Of a DNA stretch of 29,255 nucleotides, positions 7,728-16,673 are shown in pieces; positions within the stretch are counted from its first letter, which is position 1; the number at the start of each line of letters is the position of its first letter. A program made the translations under genes and the position numbers. The DNA is taken from contig CALKRF010000157.1 in the NCBI GenBank assembly GCA_937990665.1, positions 1 to 29,255 of the forward strand, in the 5' to 3' direction. Under the pieces are notes generated by a model that had not been told where the DNA came from, did not search any database, and worked only from the letters and a program-made list of their open reading frames with translations. Source of the stretch: an uncultured Atopobium sp. GTDB lineage: Bacteria > Actinomycetota > Coriobacteriia > Coriobacteriales > Atopobiaceae.

Positions 7728-8918
7728 ATGGCTTTTACAAAGAAGACTGTCCGCGATGCAGACGTTGATGGTAAGCGCGTCCTTATGCGCGTTGACTTCA
7801 ACGTGCCTCTGAAGGACGGCGTTGTTACTGACGACACCCGCGTTCGCGCTGCACTTCCAACCATCCAGTATCTTCTCGACCACAACGCAAAGGTCATCCT
7901 GATGAGCCACCTTGGCCGTCCAGATGGCACCGGCTTCCAGCCAGAGCTTTCCCTGCGTCCAGCTGCAGAGAAGCTTGCTGAGCTTCTTGGCCACGAGGTT
8001 AAGTTTGTTGAGGACACCTATGGCGAGAAGGCCCGTGAGGCTGTAGACGCACTCAAGGACGGCGAGGTTCTTGTTCTTGAGAATGTCCGTTTTGACAAGC
8101 GTGAGAAGAAGAACGATCCAGAGATTGCAAAGACCCTTGCTTCTTATGGTGACGTCTTTGTTCTTGACGCCTTTGGTACCGCTCACCGTGCACAAGGCTC
8201 CGTTGTGGGACCAGCAGCTTACCTTCCTGCATATGCTGGCTTCCTGCTTGAGAAAGAGGTTGACACTCTTACCTCTATCTTCTCTAACCCAGAGCGCCCA
8301 CTTGTAGCTATCGTTGGTGGCTCCAAGGTTTCTTCTAAGATTGGTGTTCTTGATCACCTTATCGACTCCGCTGATACCCTCATCATTGGTGGCGGTATGG
8401 CATATACCTTCTTCCTGGCAAAGGGTTATACCGTTGGTACTTCTCTTCAGGAGCCAGACTGGATTGAGCGCGCAGGCGAGATGCTCAAGAAGGCAGAGGA
8501 GAAGGGCGTTAAGATTCTGCTTCCTGTTGACAACGTTGTTACCGATCACTTTGGTGAGGACGCTGTTGGTGAGGTAGTTCCTTCCGATCAGATTCCTGCA
8601 GACCGCATGGGTATGGACATTGGTCCTAAGACTGTTGAGCTTTACTCTGAGGCTATCAAGGGCGCAAAGACCGTCTTCTGGAATGGTCCTATGGGCGTCT
8701 TTGAGTTTGACCAGTTTGCAAAGGGCACCGAGGCTATTGCTCGTGCTGTTGCAGATGCTGATTGCACTTCTATCATCGGCGGCGGCGATTCCGTTGCAGC
8801 AGTTAACAAGTTCCACCTTGCTGACAAGATGAGCTGGATTTCCACTGGCGGCGGCGCTTCCATGGAGCTCGTTGAGGGTAAGGCACTTCCAGGAGTGGAG
8901 GCGCTTCTCGATGCGTAA
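7728..8918 (+). CDS. pgk: Phosphoglycerate kinase
   Basis: This 396-residue enzyme (usual length about 390-420) transfers the acyl phosphate of 1,3-bisphosphoglycerate to ADP. It carries RVDFNVPL near residue 22, the HLGRPDG substrate loop near 62, VGGSKVSSKI (hinge/ADP site), GGGMAYTF, the GPMGVFE motif and the C-terminal IIGGGDS nucleotide loop. The ATG at 7728 follows AAAGGAG at 6 nt. The last 8 nt overlap the start of tpiA, so the two are coupled. Confidence 0.97.
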   Translation: MAFTKKTVRDADVDGKRVLMRVDFNVPLKDGVVTDDTRVRAALPTIQYLLDHNAKVILMSHLGRPDGTGFQPELSLRPAAEKLAELLGHEVKFVEDTYGEKAREAVDALKDGEVLVLENVRFDKREKKNDPEIAKTLASYGDVFVLDAFGTAHRAQGSVVGPAAYLPAYAGFLLEKEVDTLTSIFSNPERPLVAIVGGSKVSSKIGVLDHLIDSADTLIIGGGMAYTFFLAKGYTVGTSLQEPDWIERAGEMLKKAEEKGVKILLPVDNVVTDHFGEDAVGEVVPSDQIPADRMGMDIGPKTVELYSEAIKGAKTVFWNGPMGVFEFDQFAKGTEAIARAVADADCTSIIGGGDSVAAVNKFHLADKMSWISTGGGASMELVEGKALPGVEALLDA

Positions 8919-9678
8919 TCGTATGATCGCAGGTAACTGGAAGATGAATGAGACTTTCGCTGAGGGCGTTGAACTTGCTCAGGGAATTGTTGATCAGCTT
9001 GCTTCCGGTACCGGAAACGTTGACGTTGTTATTGCTCCACCTCTTGTAGACCTTAAGGGCGTCTCTGAGGTTCTTGCCCAGGCCAACTCTTCTGTTGCTC
9101 TCTCTGCACAGAATGTGTACTGGGAGGAGTCTGGTGCATTTACTGGTGAGACCTCTCCAGCAATGCTGACCTCTGTTGGTGCAACTTACTGCATCATTGG
9201 TCACTCCGAGCGTCGTGGCTACTTTGGCGAGACCGACGAGGACATTAATCGCAAGGCAAAGGCACTGATGGCTCATGACATCGTTCCTATTTCTTGCTGC
9301 GGTGAGTCTCTTGAGGTTCGCAACGCTGGTACCCACGTTCAGTTTGTTGTTGACCAGATTAAGGCAGACACCAAGGGCCTAGAGATTACCGATCCTTCCA
9401 AGTACGTCATTGCTTATGAGCCAATCTGGGCAATCGGTACTGGTATGACTGCAACTGCTGATGACGCACAGGAAGTCTGCGGCGCAATCCGCAAGACCCT
9501 GGTAGAGATCTTTGGCGCAGAAATTGCAGACGGTATCCGTATTCTTTACGGTGGTTCTGCTAAGCCAGAGAACGTCGGTGGCTTCCTCGAGAAAGAGGAC
9601 GTCGACGGCGCACTTGTTGGCGGTGCATCTCTCAAGGCTGATTCCTTTGTTGCAATGGTAAAGAGCGCAATGAACTAA
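8911..9678 (+). CDS. tpiA: Triosephosphate isomerase
   Basis: This 255-residue TIM barrel interconverts dihydroxyacetone phosphate and glyceraldehyde-3-P. Catalytic residues are Asn9 and Lys11 in GNWKMN, His98 in IIGHSERR and Glu170 in AYEPIWAIGTG; the phosphate loop YGGSAKPENV is near the C terminus. The ATG at 8911 lies inside the end of pgk and is preceded by the purine-rich GGAGTGGAGG, and it gives the family-typical N terminus MRNRMIAGNWKMN; a longer in-frame reading adds 13 unrelated residues. It ends in front of a strong terminator. Confidence 0.97.
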   Translation: MRNRMIAGNWKMNETFAEGVELAQGIVDQLASGTGNVDVVIAPPLVDLKGVSEVLAQANSSVALSAQNVYWEESGAFTGETSPAMLTSVGATYCIIGHSERRGYFGETDEDINRKAKALMAHDIVPISCCGESLEVRNAGTHVQFVVDQIKADTKGLEITDPSKYVIAYEPIWAIGTGMTATADDAQEVCGAIRKTLVEIFGAEIADGIRILYGGSAKPENVGGFLEKEDVDGALVGGASLKADSFVAMVKSAMN

Positions 9679-9751
9679 ACTCTGACAAAGTTCCTTACCA
9701 CCGGTGAGGCGCTTGGCTCATTTGTTAAGTTCTTGTTTGTTTTGCAACTTG

Positions 9752-9797
9752 GCACACGTCATTCCCAAAGGGGAGTGGCGTGTGCTATTCTTTTCTC
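9752..9797 (+). terminator. Intrinsic terminator after tpiA
   Basis: A 15-bp stem with two G-U pairs (9752-9766 with 9771-9785), closed by the loop AAAG, is followed by TATTCTTTTCTC. It ends the gap-pgk-tpiA unit, so secG probably has its own promoter in the 55 nt that remain. Confidence 0.75.
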
Positions 9798-9852
9798 TTG
9801 TACGTGAAAATAACTAGGGCTGGATTTTCTCGCCAGCAAGAGGGGGAACCTC

Positions 9853-10104
9853 GTGGGCGTTCTGAATACAATTCTTTTAGTGCTGTTTGTACTTTCTGGC
9901 ATTTTGACGGTGCTGCTTGTTTTGGCACACTCCGGAAAGGGCACCGGCGTTTCTGACATGATTGCTGCATCTATGTATAACGCAAGCGCTGGTTCAGGCA
10001 TTATGGAGAAAAACCTTGATCGCCTTACCATCATCACTTCAACCATCTTCTTGGTTTGCGCTATTGTTATGGCTTTGACGTTCCCTGTTGGCGCTATTGG
10101 CTAA
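9853..10104 (+). CDS. secG: Protein-export membrane protein SecG
   Basis: This 83-residue protein has two hydrophobic segments (about 3-24 and 56-78) separated by the conserved cytoplasmic loop HSGKGTGVSDM, the hallmark of SecG, the accessory third subunit of the SecYEG translocon. The start is GTG with AGGGGG upstream; no ATG precedes it in frame. Position after tpiA matches the actinobacterial order gap-pgk-tpi-secG. A strong terminator follows. Confidence 0.92.
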   Translation: MGVLNTILLVLFVLSGILTVLLVLAHSGKGTGVSDMIAASMYNASAGSGIMEKNLDRLTIITSTIFLVCAIVMALTFPVGAIG

Positions 10105-10129
10105 GCTGCGCTCTCAAATTTGAATTGTC

Positions 10130-10161
10130 TGCCGAGAAACCCGAGTTTCTCGGCATTTTTT
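10130..10161 (+). terminator. Intrinsic terminator after secG
   Basis: A perfect 11-bp stem, TGCCGAGAAAC (10130-10140) and GTTTCTCGGCA (10145-10155), has a 4-nt loop and a run of six T. The arms contain the GTTTCTCG core that recurs elsewhere in the window. Confidence 0.9.
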
Positions 10162-10527
10162 ATTTGCGCCCTGTGGAGCATGTGAAAATTTGCTGTTGAG
10201 AATGCCAGCAAAATGGTTGGATGCGACAGATAGTAGTTTTCTGTTACTTCTTAACAGAATTTTCAATAACGTTTCTCATATGTAAACAAATTTGATTGTG
10301 ACCTGTACGCTGGAGTCAAACAGTCATTATATGTGGATACGTTTTACTGGGATTGGTATGCATAATCTTGCTTATCTAAGAGATATTTTTTGGGTTAAGC
10401 AGCTTATCCATGGTAAAATTGCACTTTGCTGTGTATTCACGGCATGTTTGTTGTAGGAATGCTAGGTTGCCATACCGAGAAAACCTCGCTTATCGGGTGG
10501 ATAAGCGCAAGGCGGTGAGGAGAGTCA
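10162..10527 (+). promoter_or_regulatory. Leader region of the opp operon with repeated GCTTATC sites and a 5'-UTR hairpin
   Basis: This 366-bp AT-rich stretch holds no convincing gene. It has GCTTATC at 10370-10376, 10402-10408 and 10488-10494, and the inverted copy GATAAGC at 10500-10506. The last two form a perfect hairpin, CGCTTATC-GGGTG-GATAAGCG (10487-10507), ending 6 nt before the ribosome site GGTGAGGAGAG of oppB. A TATCT-AAG-AGATA palindrome overlaps the first site. TATGCATAAT near 10357-10366 could be an extended -10. Which regulator acts here is unknown. Confidence 0.4.
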
Positions 10528-11520
10528 ATGGCACGGTTTGTTTGGTACGTTACAAAGAGGATTTTGAGCTACATTGTGATGATTTTTGTTGCAACTTCGC
10601 TCACATTCTTCCTCGCATCATCATTTATGAACCCACGCTCCAACTTTGAGCAGCGTACTCCACGTCCTCCACAGGAGTCTATTGAGGAAAACCTGTATAG
10701 GACTAATCTGAATGATAAGACTCCAGTTATTGAACGTTATCAGGTTTGGGTTACCAATCTATTTACCAAGTTTGATCTTGGTATGACTCCAACAGGCGAT
10801 AACGTTAACCGTGAGATGAGCTCTAAGTTTATGGCTTCTATTGAGCTTATGACTCCAGCAACTATTTTGTCAGTTGTTATTGGTGTTAGCCTGGGCGTTT
10901 ATACCGCCCAACGTCAGTATCAGTGGCAGGACCGCTTCTTAAGTGGTGTTGCTTCGGTTTTGCTGGTTATTCCAACCGTTGTTATGGCAATCTTGATTGT
11001 TTTTGCAGCAATCGAGATTAACGCACGTGCCGGTTCTCGTATTTTCTACGTTACCGATCTTTCTAGTGGAGATACCGGAAACTTCTTTACTTGGCTTATT
11101 GACTTCCTACAGCACATTATTCTTCCAACCATTGTTCTTACTATCGTAAGTTCCGTTGGTTACCACCTCTCTCAGCGTACCTACCTACTTGACGAGATGC
11201 ACGCAGATTATGTTCGTACTGCTCGCGCCAAGGGCCTCACTCGTAAGAAGGCAATTCGTAAGCACGCTCTTCGCGTTTCTTTGATTCCAACCGCTGTTTC
11301 AGTTGCTTTCTCTCTTGCAGGTATCTTCACAGGTGCTGTTATGACCGAGAAGGTCTTTGCAATTCACGGTCTTGGTGAGTACTTCATTAACTGTATTAAC
11401 AACAACAATATTCACGGTGCAGTTGCAGTTGCAGCATTCTCTGGCGCAATGACTCTTGTTGGCGCTCTTCTGGCTGACCTCTTTGCTGCTGCTCTTGATC
11501 CACGAATTAAGATGAGCTAA
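10528..11520 (+). CDS. oppB: Oligopeptide ABC transporter permease OppB
   Basis: This 330-residue inner-membrane permease has an N-terminal transmembrane helix (about 10-32), a large extracytoplasmic loop (about 33-100) and the binding-protein-dependent permease core. The EAA loop that docks with the ATPase is DYVRTARAKGLTRKKAIRKH, followed by ALRVSLIP. The ATG has a strong GGTGAGGAGAG site. It pairs with OppC to form the channel for peptides delivered by the lipoprotein OppA at 14803-16566. Length and layout are ordinary. Confidence 0.93.
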   Translation: MARFVWYVTKRILSYIVMIFVATSLTFFLASSFMNPRSNFEQRTPRPPQESIEENLYRTNLNDKTPVIERYQVWVTNLFTKFDLGMTPTGDNVNREMSSKFMASIELMTPATILSVVIGVSLGVYTAQRQYQWQDRFLSGVASVLLVIPTVVMAILIVFAAIEINARAGSRIFYVTDLSSGDTGNFFTWLIDFLQHIILPTIVLTIVSSVGYHLSQRTYLLDEMHADYVRTARAKGLTRKKAIRKHALRVSLIPTAVSVAFSLAGIFTGAVMTEKVFAIHGLGEYFINCINNNNIHGAVAVAAFSGAMTLVGALLADLFAAALDPRIKMS

Positions 11521-11530
11521 GGAGGCGGAC

Positions 11531-12598
11531 ATGTCTAAAGAAGAGCTTCAGAACAAAGACGAGAAAAACGTCTCCATTGATGCAGGTCTTACTAACGCTG
11601 AGCGTGAGCTTCAGGCAGATGCTAAGTCTGACAATAAAGAAGTTAAAAGAATTAGCTATGCTGGCCTGATTGCAAGGCGTTTCTTCCGCCAGCGTTCTGC
11701 AGTAATCGGTTTGATTATTCTTGGAATTATGGTTCTCATTGCAGTTTTTGGACCATATGCCACTCCGTTTAATTACACAGATGCTGACTTTACTGCAATT
11801 AACATGGCTCCTAATGCAAAGCATTGGTTTGGTACTGATGGTGCTGGTATTGACCTGTATGCCTGTGTTGTCCATGGCCTTGGCCGTTCTTTGACCATTG
11901 GTATCAGCTATGCAATTTTGACTACTATCATTTCTGCAATTATTGGTACTGCCATTGCTTATGTCCGCGGCATTCCAGAGAAGATTGGTATGTGGCTTCT
12001 TGATATGCTCATGGTCATTCCTAGCTTCTTGCTGGTTGCTATGATTGTTCGCGCATCAGGCGGTGAGTCTGGTTGGCTCATGCTTATCTTTGGTTTAACT
12101 GCTTTTGGTTGGATTGGTCGTGCACGTACTATCCGCACCATGGCTCTGTCTTTGCGTGAGAGAGATTACGTCAAGGCTGCTAAGTATATGGGTGTTCCAC
12201 CATTTACCATCATTGTTCGTCACCTTATTCCAAACCTTGGTTCAATTCTTATTATTGACTTGGTCTTGGCTGTTATTGGCGGCGTTAACTCTGAGACTGC
12301 ATTCAGCTTCTTGGGTCTTGGTATCAAAGCACCAGATACTTCTCTTGGTTACCTTCTGAGTGCTGGTTCTTCTGCAATGCTTACTACTCCATGGATGATT
12401 CTGATTCCATCGGCATTTCTGATTGTTGTTTGTGTTGGCCTGCAGCTCATCGGCGACGGCCTTCGCGATGCCTTTGACCCTTATTCACGCGCTGCTGGTA
12501 GCGTCAAAGATCAGGAAGAGGATTCTTCCAAGGATGACGCTCAGCTTGGCGATCTTGAGGGTAGCATCGTTTCTGAAGAAACTACGGAGCGTGCATAA
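11531..12598 (+). CDS. oppC: Oligopeptide ABC transporter permease OppC
   Basis: The protein has 355 residues. A charged N-terminal tail of about 55 residues precedes the first helix (VIGLIILGIMVLIAVFG) and the short OppC N domain (HWFGTDGAGIDL). The EAA loop is DYVKAAKYMGVPPFTIIVRH. A Ser/Asp/Glu-rich C-terminal tail (DQEEDSSKDDAQLGDLEG) is longer than in most OppC proteins. The start lies 10 nt after oppB with AAGGAGG overlapping the oppB stop; the stop codon shares one base with the next ATG (TAATG), so OppC and the ATPase are coupled. Confidence 0.93.
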   Translation: MSKEELQNKDEKNVSIDAGLTNAERELQADAKSDNKEVKRISYAGLIARRFFRQRSAVIGLIILGIMVLIAVFGPYATPFNYTDADFTAINMAPNAKHWFGTDGAGIDLYACVVHGLGRSLTIGISYAILTTIISAIIGTAIAYVRGIPEKIGMWLLDMLMVIPSFLLVAMIVRASGGESGWLMLIFGLTAFGWIGRARTIRTMALSLRERDYVKAAKYMGVPPFTIIVRHLIPNLGSILIIDLVLAVIGGVNSETAFSFLGLGIKAPDTSLGYLLSAGSSAMLTTPWMILIPSAFLIVVCVGLQLIGDGLRDAFDPYSRAAGSVKDQEEDSSKDDAQLGDLEGSIVSEETTERA

Positions 12599-14631
12599 TG
12601 TCTGACACTACTACTACTTCAACAAAGCAGGGAAGTGTAGAGATGGACGATGTCCTTCGCTACGAGCTGCTTGAATCAAACGGTCCAAAGGGTGCTCCAA
12701 CAGGAGATCCAGTTCTTTCTGTTCGTAACCTTAAGGTTTCCTTTAATACTGAGGCTGGTCGTGTAGACGCAGTTCGCGGTGTTAACTTTGACCTCTGGGG
12801 TGGCCGTACCCTTGGTATCGTAGGCGAGTCCGGCTCTGGTAAGTCAGTAACCGCCCTGTCTCTTATTGGTCTTCTTGATGACAATGCTCACGTTACAGGC
12901 TCTATTAAGCTTGGTAATGAGGAGCTCATTGGTAAGACCGATGAAGAGATGTCAAAGCTTCGTGGCACTAAGATTTCTATGATCTTCCAGGATCCACTGT
13001 CTGCTTTAACTCCAATGTTCTCTATTGGAGATCAGCTTGCAGAGGCTCTGCTTACCCACAATCCTCATATGAGCAGGTCAGACGTTCGTAAGCGTTGTAT
13101 TGAGCTTCTCTCCATTGTTGGTATTACTGATCCAGAGAATCGTCTGGATTCTTTCCCACATGAGTTCTCTGGTGGTATGCGCCAGCGTGTTGTTATTGCA
13201 ATTGCTATTGCAAACAACCCTGACATCATCATCGCAGACGAGCCAACCACCGCTCTTGACGTAACTATTCAGGCTCAGATTCTTGACGTCTTGAAGGTTG
13301 CACAGAAAGAGACGGGCGCAGCAGTTGTTCTTATTACTCACGACCTTGGTGTTGTTGCAGGTACCGCTGATGACATTATGGTTATGTATGCAGGCCGTGG
13401 CGTAGAGCGCGCAAGTGTTGATACACTTTTTGCTGAGCCAAGGCATCCTTATACCATGGGTCTTCTGGGTGCTGTTCCAAAACCTCACCTTCAGGCAGAG
13501 CACAGGCTTGTTCCTATTAAGGGTAATCCACCATCACTTGCTGCTATTCCAACTGGCTGTCCTTTTAACCCACGTTGTCCTATGGCGACCGAGGAATGCT
13601 CCAAGAAAGAGCCAGCGCTGCTTCCTGCAAATGCTGCCGAGGGTCACTTGGCATCTTGCCATCACCTTCAGGAAATTTGCGAGAAGAAGCTCACTTACGC
13701 TGAGGTATATCCAGACTTTGAGCCAATCCTTCCAAAGTGGGTTGATGTCCCTCGTAACGAGCGTCCTGTTGTACTTAAGGTTGAGAATCTTACCAAGACT
13801 TTCCCTGTTCAGGGTAAGGGCTTTATTAGGCGCAGCAAGGGCACTATGACTGCTGTTGACCGTGCAAGCTTTGAGATCCATGAGGGAGAAACTCTTGCGC
13901 TTGTTGGTGAGTCTGGTTCTGGTAAATCAACAACTCTGATGCAGATTATGGATTTGCTGAAGCCTGAGGATGGTCGTATTACGGTCCTTGGCAAAGATGT
14001 TGCTGAGCTTAAGAACGCTGCACAGCGTAGAGAGCTTCGTAAAGATCTTCAGGTTATCTTCCAGGATCCAATGAGTTCTCTGGACCCACGTATGCCTGTC
14101 TATGACGTTTTGGCTGAGCCACTTCAGGCACAGGGTTGGAACAAAGAGGATATTAATACTCGTATTGGCGAGCTTATGCGTCTGGTTGGTATCAACCCAG
14201 ACTATGTTGACCGCTTCCCATCTCAGTTCTCTGGTGGTCAGCGTCAGCGTATTGCTATTGCTCGTGCTCTTGCAACAAGTCCAAAGATTCTTCTGTTGGA
14301 TGAGCCAATTGCATCTCTGGACGTTTCCATTCAGGCAGGTATTATTAACCTCCTTGAGGATCTTCAGGTTCAGTTGAAGATTTCTTATCTCTTTGTTGCT
14401 CACGATCTTGCTGTTATTCGTCATATTTCTGACACGGTTGCTGTTATGCACCTGGGCAAGATTGTTGAGTACGGTGAGACTGAAGACGTCTTTACTAACC
14501 CACAAGATCCTTACACTAAGGCGCTTCTCTCGGCTATTCCAATTCCAGATCCAAAGATTGAGCGTACCCGCGAGCGTATGATCTACCAGGATGGTAAGCT
14601 GGTTCCTGCAACCCACATCTCTAACGAGTAA
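12598..14631 (+). CDS. oppDF: Fused oligopeptide ABC transporter ATPase OppD-OppF
   Basis: The protein has 677 residues with two complete nucleotide-binding domains in one chain. Domain 1: Walker A GESGSGKS (76-83), signature SGGMRQR (191-197), Walker B IIADE (211-215), H-loop His248. Then comes the oligopeptide-transporter C-terminal region with four cysteines (321, 328, 334, 354) of the kind I recall as a proposed iron-sulfur site in mycobacterial OppD/DppD. Domain 2: Walker A GESGSGKS (437-444), signature SGGQRQR (545-551), Walker B LLLDE (565-569), H-loop His602, ending in the usual DPYTKALLSAIP. In most bacteria OppD and OppF are separate; fused forms are known. The D-loop of domain 2 reads IASLD rather than VSALD. 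It energises peptide import through OppBC. Confidence 0.93.
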   Translation: MSDTTTTSTKQGSVEMDDVLRYELLESNGPKGAPTGDPVLSVRNLKVSFNTEAGRVDAVRGVNFDLWGGRTLGIVGESGSGKSVTALSLIGLLDDNAHVTGSIKLGNEELIGKTDEEMSKLRGTKISMIFQDPLSALTPMFSIGDQLAEALLTHNPHMSRSDVRKRCIELLSIVGITDPENRLDSFPHEFSGGMRQRVVIAIAIANNPDIIIADEPTTALDVTIQAQILDVLKVAQKETGAAVVLITHDLGVVAGTADDIMVMYAGRGVERASVDTLFAEPRHPYTMGLLGAVPKPHLQAEHRLVPIKGNPPSLAAIPTGCPFNPRCPMATEECSKKEPALLPANAAEGHLASCHHLQEICEKKLTYAEVYPDFEPILPKWVDVPRNERPVVLKVENLTKTFPVQGKGFIRRSKGTMTAVDRASFEIHEGETLALVGESGSGKSTTLMQIMDLLKPEDGRITVLGKDVAELKNAAQRRELRKDLQVIFQDPMSSLDPRMPVYDVLAEPLQAQGWNKEDINTRIGELMRLVGINPDYVDRFPSQFSGGQRQRIAIARALATSPKILLLDEPIASLDVSIQAGIINLLEDLQVQLKISYLFVAHDLAVIRHISDTVAVMHLGKIVEYGETEDVFTNPQDPYTKALLSAIPIPDPKIERTRERMIYQDGKLVPATHISNE

Positions 14632-14653
14632 CAAAGATTCAATAAATTTTCTG

Positions 14654-14689
14654 AAAACCCGCACTTAAAACTAGGTGCGGGTTTTCTTT
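14654..14689 (+). terminator. Intrinsic terminator between oppDF and oppA
   Basis: Arms AAAACCCGCAC (14654-14664) and GTGCGGGTTTT (14675-14685) are perfectly complementary and CTTT follows. It separates oppBCDF from oppA, so the abundant binding protein must be transcribed from its own promoter, probably around TATAGT at 14756-14761. Confidence 0.88.
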
Positions 14690-14802
14690 GTTACAAATAG
14701 TGAACCAGGTTGTTACGGGAATGTTTCTGCTATGGAGTATTTTCAGGCAATTTCGTATAGTTAAGTGAATATCTGTAGGCCTTTAACGAAATGGGTGATC
14801 AT

Positions 14803-16566
14803 ATGGCTGACAGTTTTTCCCGTCGTTCGTTCTTTGCTCTGACTGGTATCACCGCCGCAGGCCTTGGCCTTGCTGGTTGTGCTCCATCAAATCCTCAGAG
14901 CAGCTCTTCCAATACTGGAACTGAGCCACAGGACGGCTCCCCTGCAAACACTCCTCTGGATCAGCTTCCACTTCCAGAGAAGGGCAAGACGTACAACAAT
15001 CCTAAGTCTCGTGATGAGGTTAAGGATGGCGGTACTCTGACTCAGCCAATCAACGAGATTGGTCCACAGTGGAATTACTACCAACTTGCTGGTAATACCT
15101 CTTACATGAACATCCTTCACGGTCTTATCAACCCTCGTGACCTGTTCCTTAACAATGCTGATGGTGATAAGTTTGAGCCAAACAAGGATTACATCAAGGA
15201 CTTCAAGGTAGAGGAGAAGGACGGCAAGCAGGTTGCTACCCTTACCTTCACTGATCAGGCTACCTTCAACGATGGTACCGCTATTGATTGGACCGCAATT
15301 CAGACCGCATTCATTACTATGAGTGGTCAGAATAAAAAGTTTGCGGTTTCTTCAACTGATGGTTATAACAAGTATGAGTCTGTTGAGCAGGGCGATACTG
15401 CTAAGACCGCTGTTATTACCATGAAGGAAGCAGTCTATCCAATCGAGAGCATCTTGAGCTATGCTCTGCACCCAAAGCTTCAGGATCCAGACTTCTTCAA
15501 CAATGGCTACATCAATCAGCCAAACAATGAGCTTGGCGCTGGTCCTTACATTGTTGATTCTTTCGATGATTCTCAGGTTACCTATAAGCCAAATCCAAAG
15601 TGGTGGGGTGACGCTCCTAAGCTTGATACCCTTGTTTACAAGCAGATGGATACCCAGGCTTCCATTAACGCATTCAAGAACGAAGAGGTTGACACTACCG
15701 GTTCTTCCGTCAATGGTTCTGCTGAGCTTCTTTCTAACTTCACCGGTCTTGGTGATAAGGCTCAGATTCGCCGTGGTCTTGGTATGTCTATTGCTGTTAT
15801 CGAGCTTAACTCTACTCGCGGTGCTCTTCAGGATGTTGCGGTTCGTAAGGCATTCTGCCAGGTCGTTGACCCTGCAACTATCGTTTCTATCGTCTTCCAG
15901 GGTGTTAACTGGAAAGAGGACGCACCAGGCTCCATGCTTTGGCCTTACTGGGCAGCTGGCTATGACAACAACCTCCCAGACGATCTCAAGAACCTCAAGT
16001 CTGTTGACGAGCGCAAGGCTGCTGCTAAGAAGACCCTTGAGGATGCAGGCTACAAGCTTAACGGCGATTACTATGAGAAGGATGGCCAGCAGGTAACTTT
16101 TGGTTACACACTGTTCGGTGACGGTACTACTGTTAAGAACCGCGCTGCTGCAATCCAGAAGATGTGCAAGGATGCTGGCATTAACCTGACTCTTGACTCA
16201 CACCCATCTTCTGAGTTCTCTGATGTTCTTACCTCTGGTAACTGGGATGTCTGCCTCTTTGGCTGGGTTGGTAGCTCAACTTCTTACAACAACGGTGGCC
16301 AGCTCTATGGTTCTGAGTCTGGATCCAACTTTGGTCAGCAGGGCTCCGCAGAGACCGATGAGATGTTTGCAAAGGTTGTCTCTACTCAGAACTTTGATGA
16401 GCGCATGAAGCTCATGAATGAGGCTGAGAAGAAGATGATGCAGACTTACGCATACCTTCCTGTCTACACTGGTCCAGACTGCTACGTTGTTAAGAAGGGT
16501 CTTGCTAACTTTGGTCCTTCACTCTTCCAGAGCACACCAGCAACCATTGTTGGTTGGCAGAAGTAA
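14803..16566 (+). CDS. oppA: Oligopeptide-binding lipoprotein, SBP family 5, with Tat-type signal
   Basis: The protein has 587 residues. The N terminus reads SRRSFF (twin-arginine motif), then a hydrophobic stretch, then the lipobox LAGC with Cys26 as the lipidation site; export by Tat followed by lipid anchoring is inferred. The mature part is a family-5 solute-binding protein (LGAGPYIVDSF, the YKPNPKWWGD segment, and a C-terminal AEKKMMQTYAYLPVY). The ATG at 14803 is preferred over the in-frame ATG at 14791, because GGGTGATC just upstream can act as ribosome site and the signal then starts MADSFSRR; the longer form is possible. Codons are strongly biased, as for an abundant protein. It delivers peptides to OppBC-DF. 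Confidence 0.92.
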   Translation: MADSFSRRSFFALTGITAAGLGLAGCAPSNPQSSSSNTGTEPQDGSPANTPLDQLPLPEKGKTYNNPKSRDEVKDGGTLTQPINEIGPQWNYYQLAGNTSYMNILHGLINPRDLFLNNADGDKFEPNKDYIKDFKVEEKDGKQVATLTFTDQATFNDGTAIDWTAIQTAFITMSGQNKKFAVSSTDGYNKYESVEQGDTAKTAVITMKEAVYPIESILSYALHPKLQDPDFFNNGYINQPNNELGAGPYIVDSFDDSQVTYKPNPKWWGDAPKLDTLVYKQMDTQASINAFKNEEVDTTGSSVNGSAELLSNFTGLGDKAQIRRGLGMSIAVIELNSTRGALQDVAVRKAFCQVVDPATIVSIVFQGVNWKEDAPGSMLWPYWAAGYDNNLPDDLKNLKSVDERKAAAKKTLEDAGYKLNGDYYEKDGQQVTFGYTLFGDGTTVKNRAAAIQKMCKDAGINLTLDSHPSSEFSDVLTSGNWDVCLFGWVGSSTSYNNGGQLYGSESGSNFGQQGSAETDEMFAKVVSTQNFDERMKLMNEAEKKMMQTYAYLPVYTGPDCYVVKKGLANFGPSLFQSTPATIVGWQK

Positions 16567-16651
16567 GCAAGGAACAAGGCGATCTTCTCGCAAAGTTCTT
16601 TTGAGAAAAAGTTTTAAATTTTCTCACATATGTTGCCAGAAGATGTGTTAG

Positions 16652-16667
16652 TATATCCCTCGCTGCA
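16652..16667 (+). promoter_or_regulatory. tRNA-Leu promoter -10/start region shared with tRNA-Val
   Basis: The 16-mer TATATCCCTCGCTGCA lies 7 bases before tRNA-Leu and recurs with one change (TATATCCCTTGCTGCA, 26916-26931) before tRNA-Val. The -10 is TAGTAT or TATATC; no good -35 is seen at 17 bp here. Confidence 0.5.
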
Positions 16668-16673
16668 AAGCAA

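Noticed and set aside
7647..8816. 389-codon open frame antisense to pgk
   Set aside because: It mirrors the strongly biased codons of pgk; no ribosome site, no recognisable protein features, and pgk itself is certain.
10410..10649. 79-codon frame overlapping the start of oppB
   Set aside because: Out of frame with oppB and covering its leader hairpin; no ribosome site.
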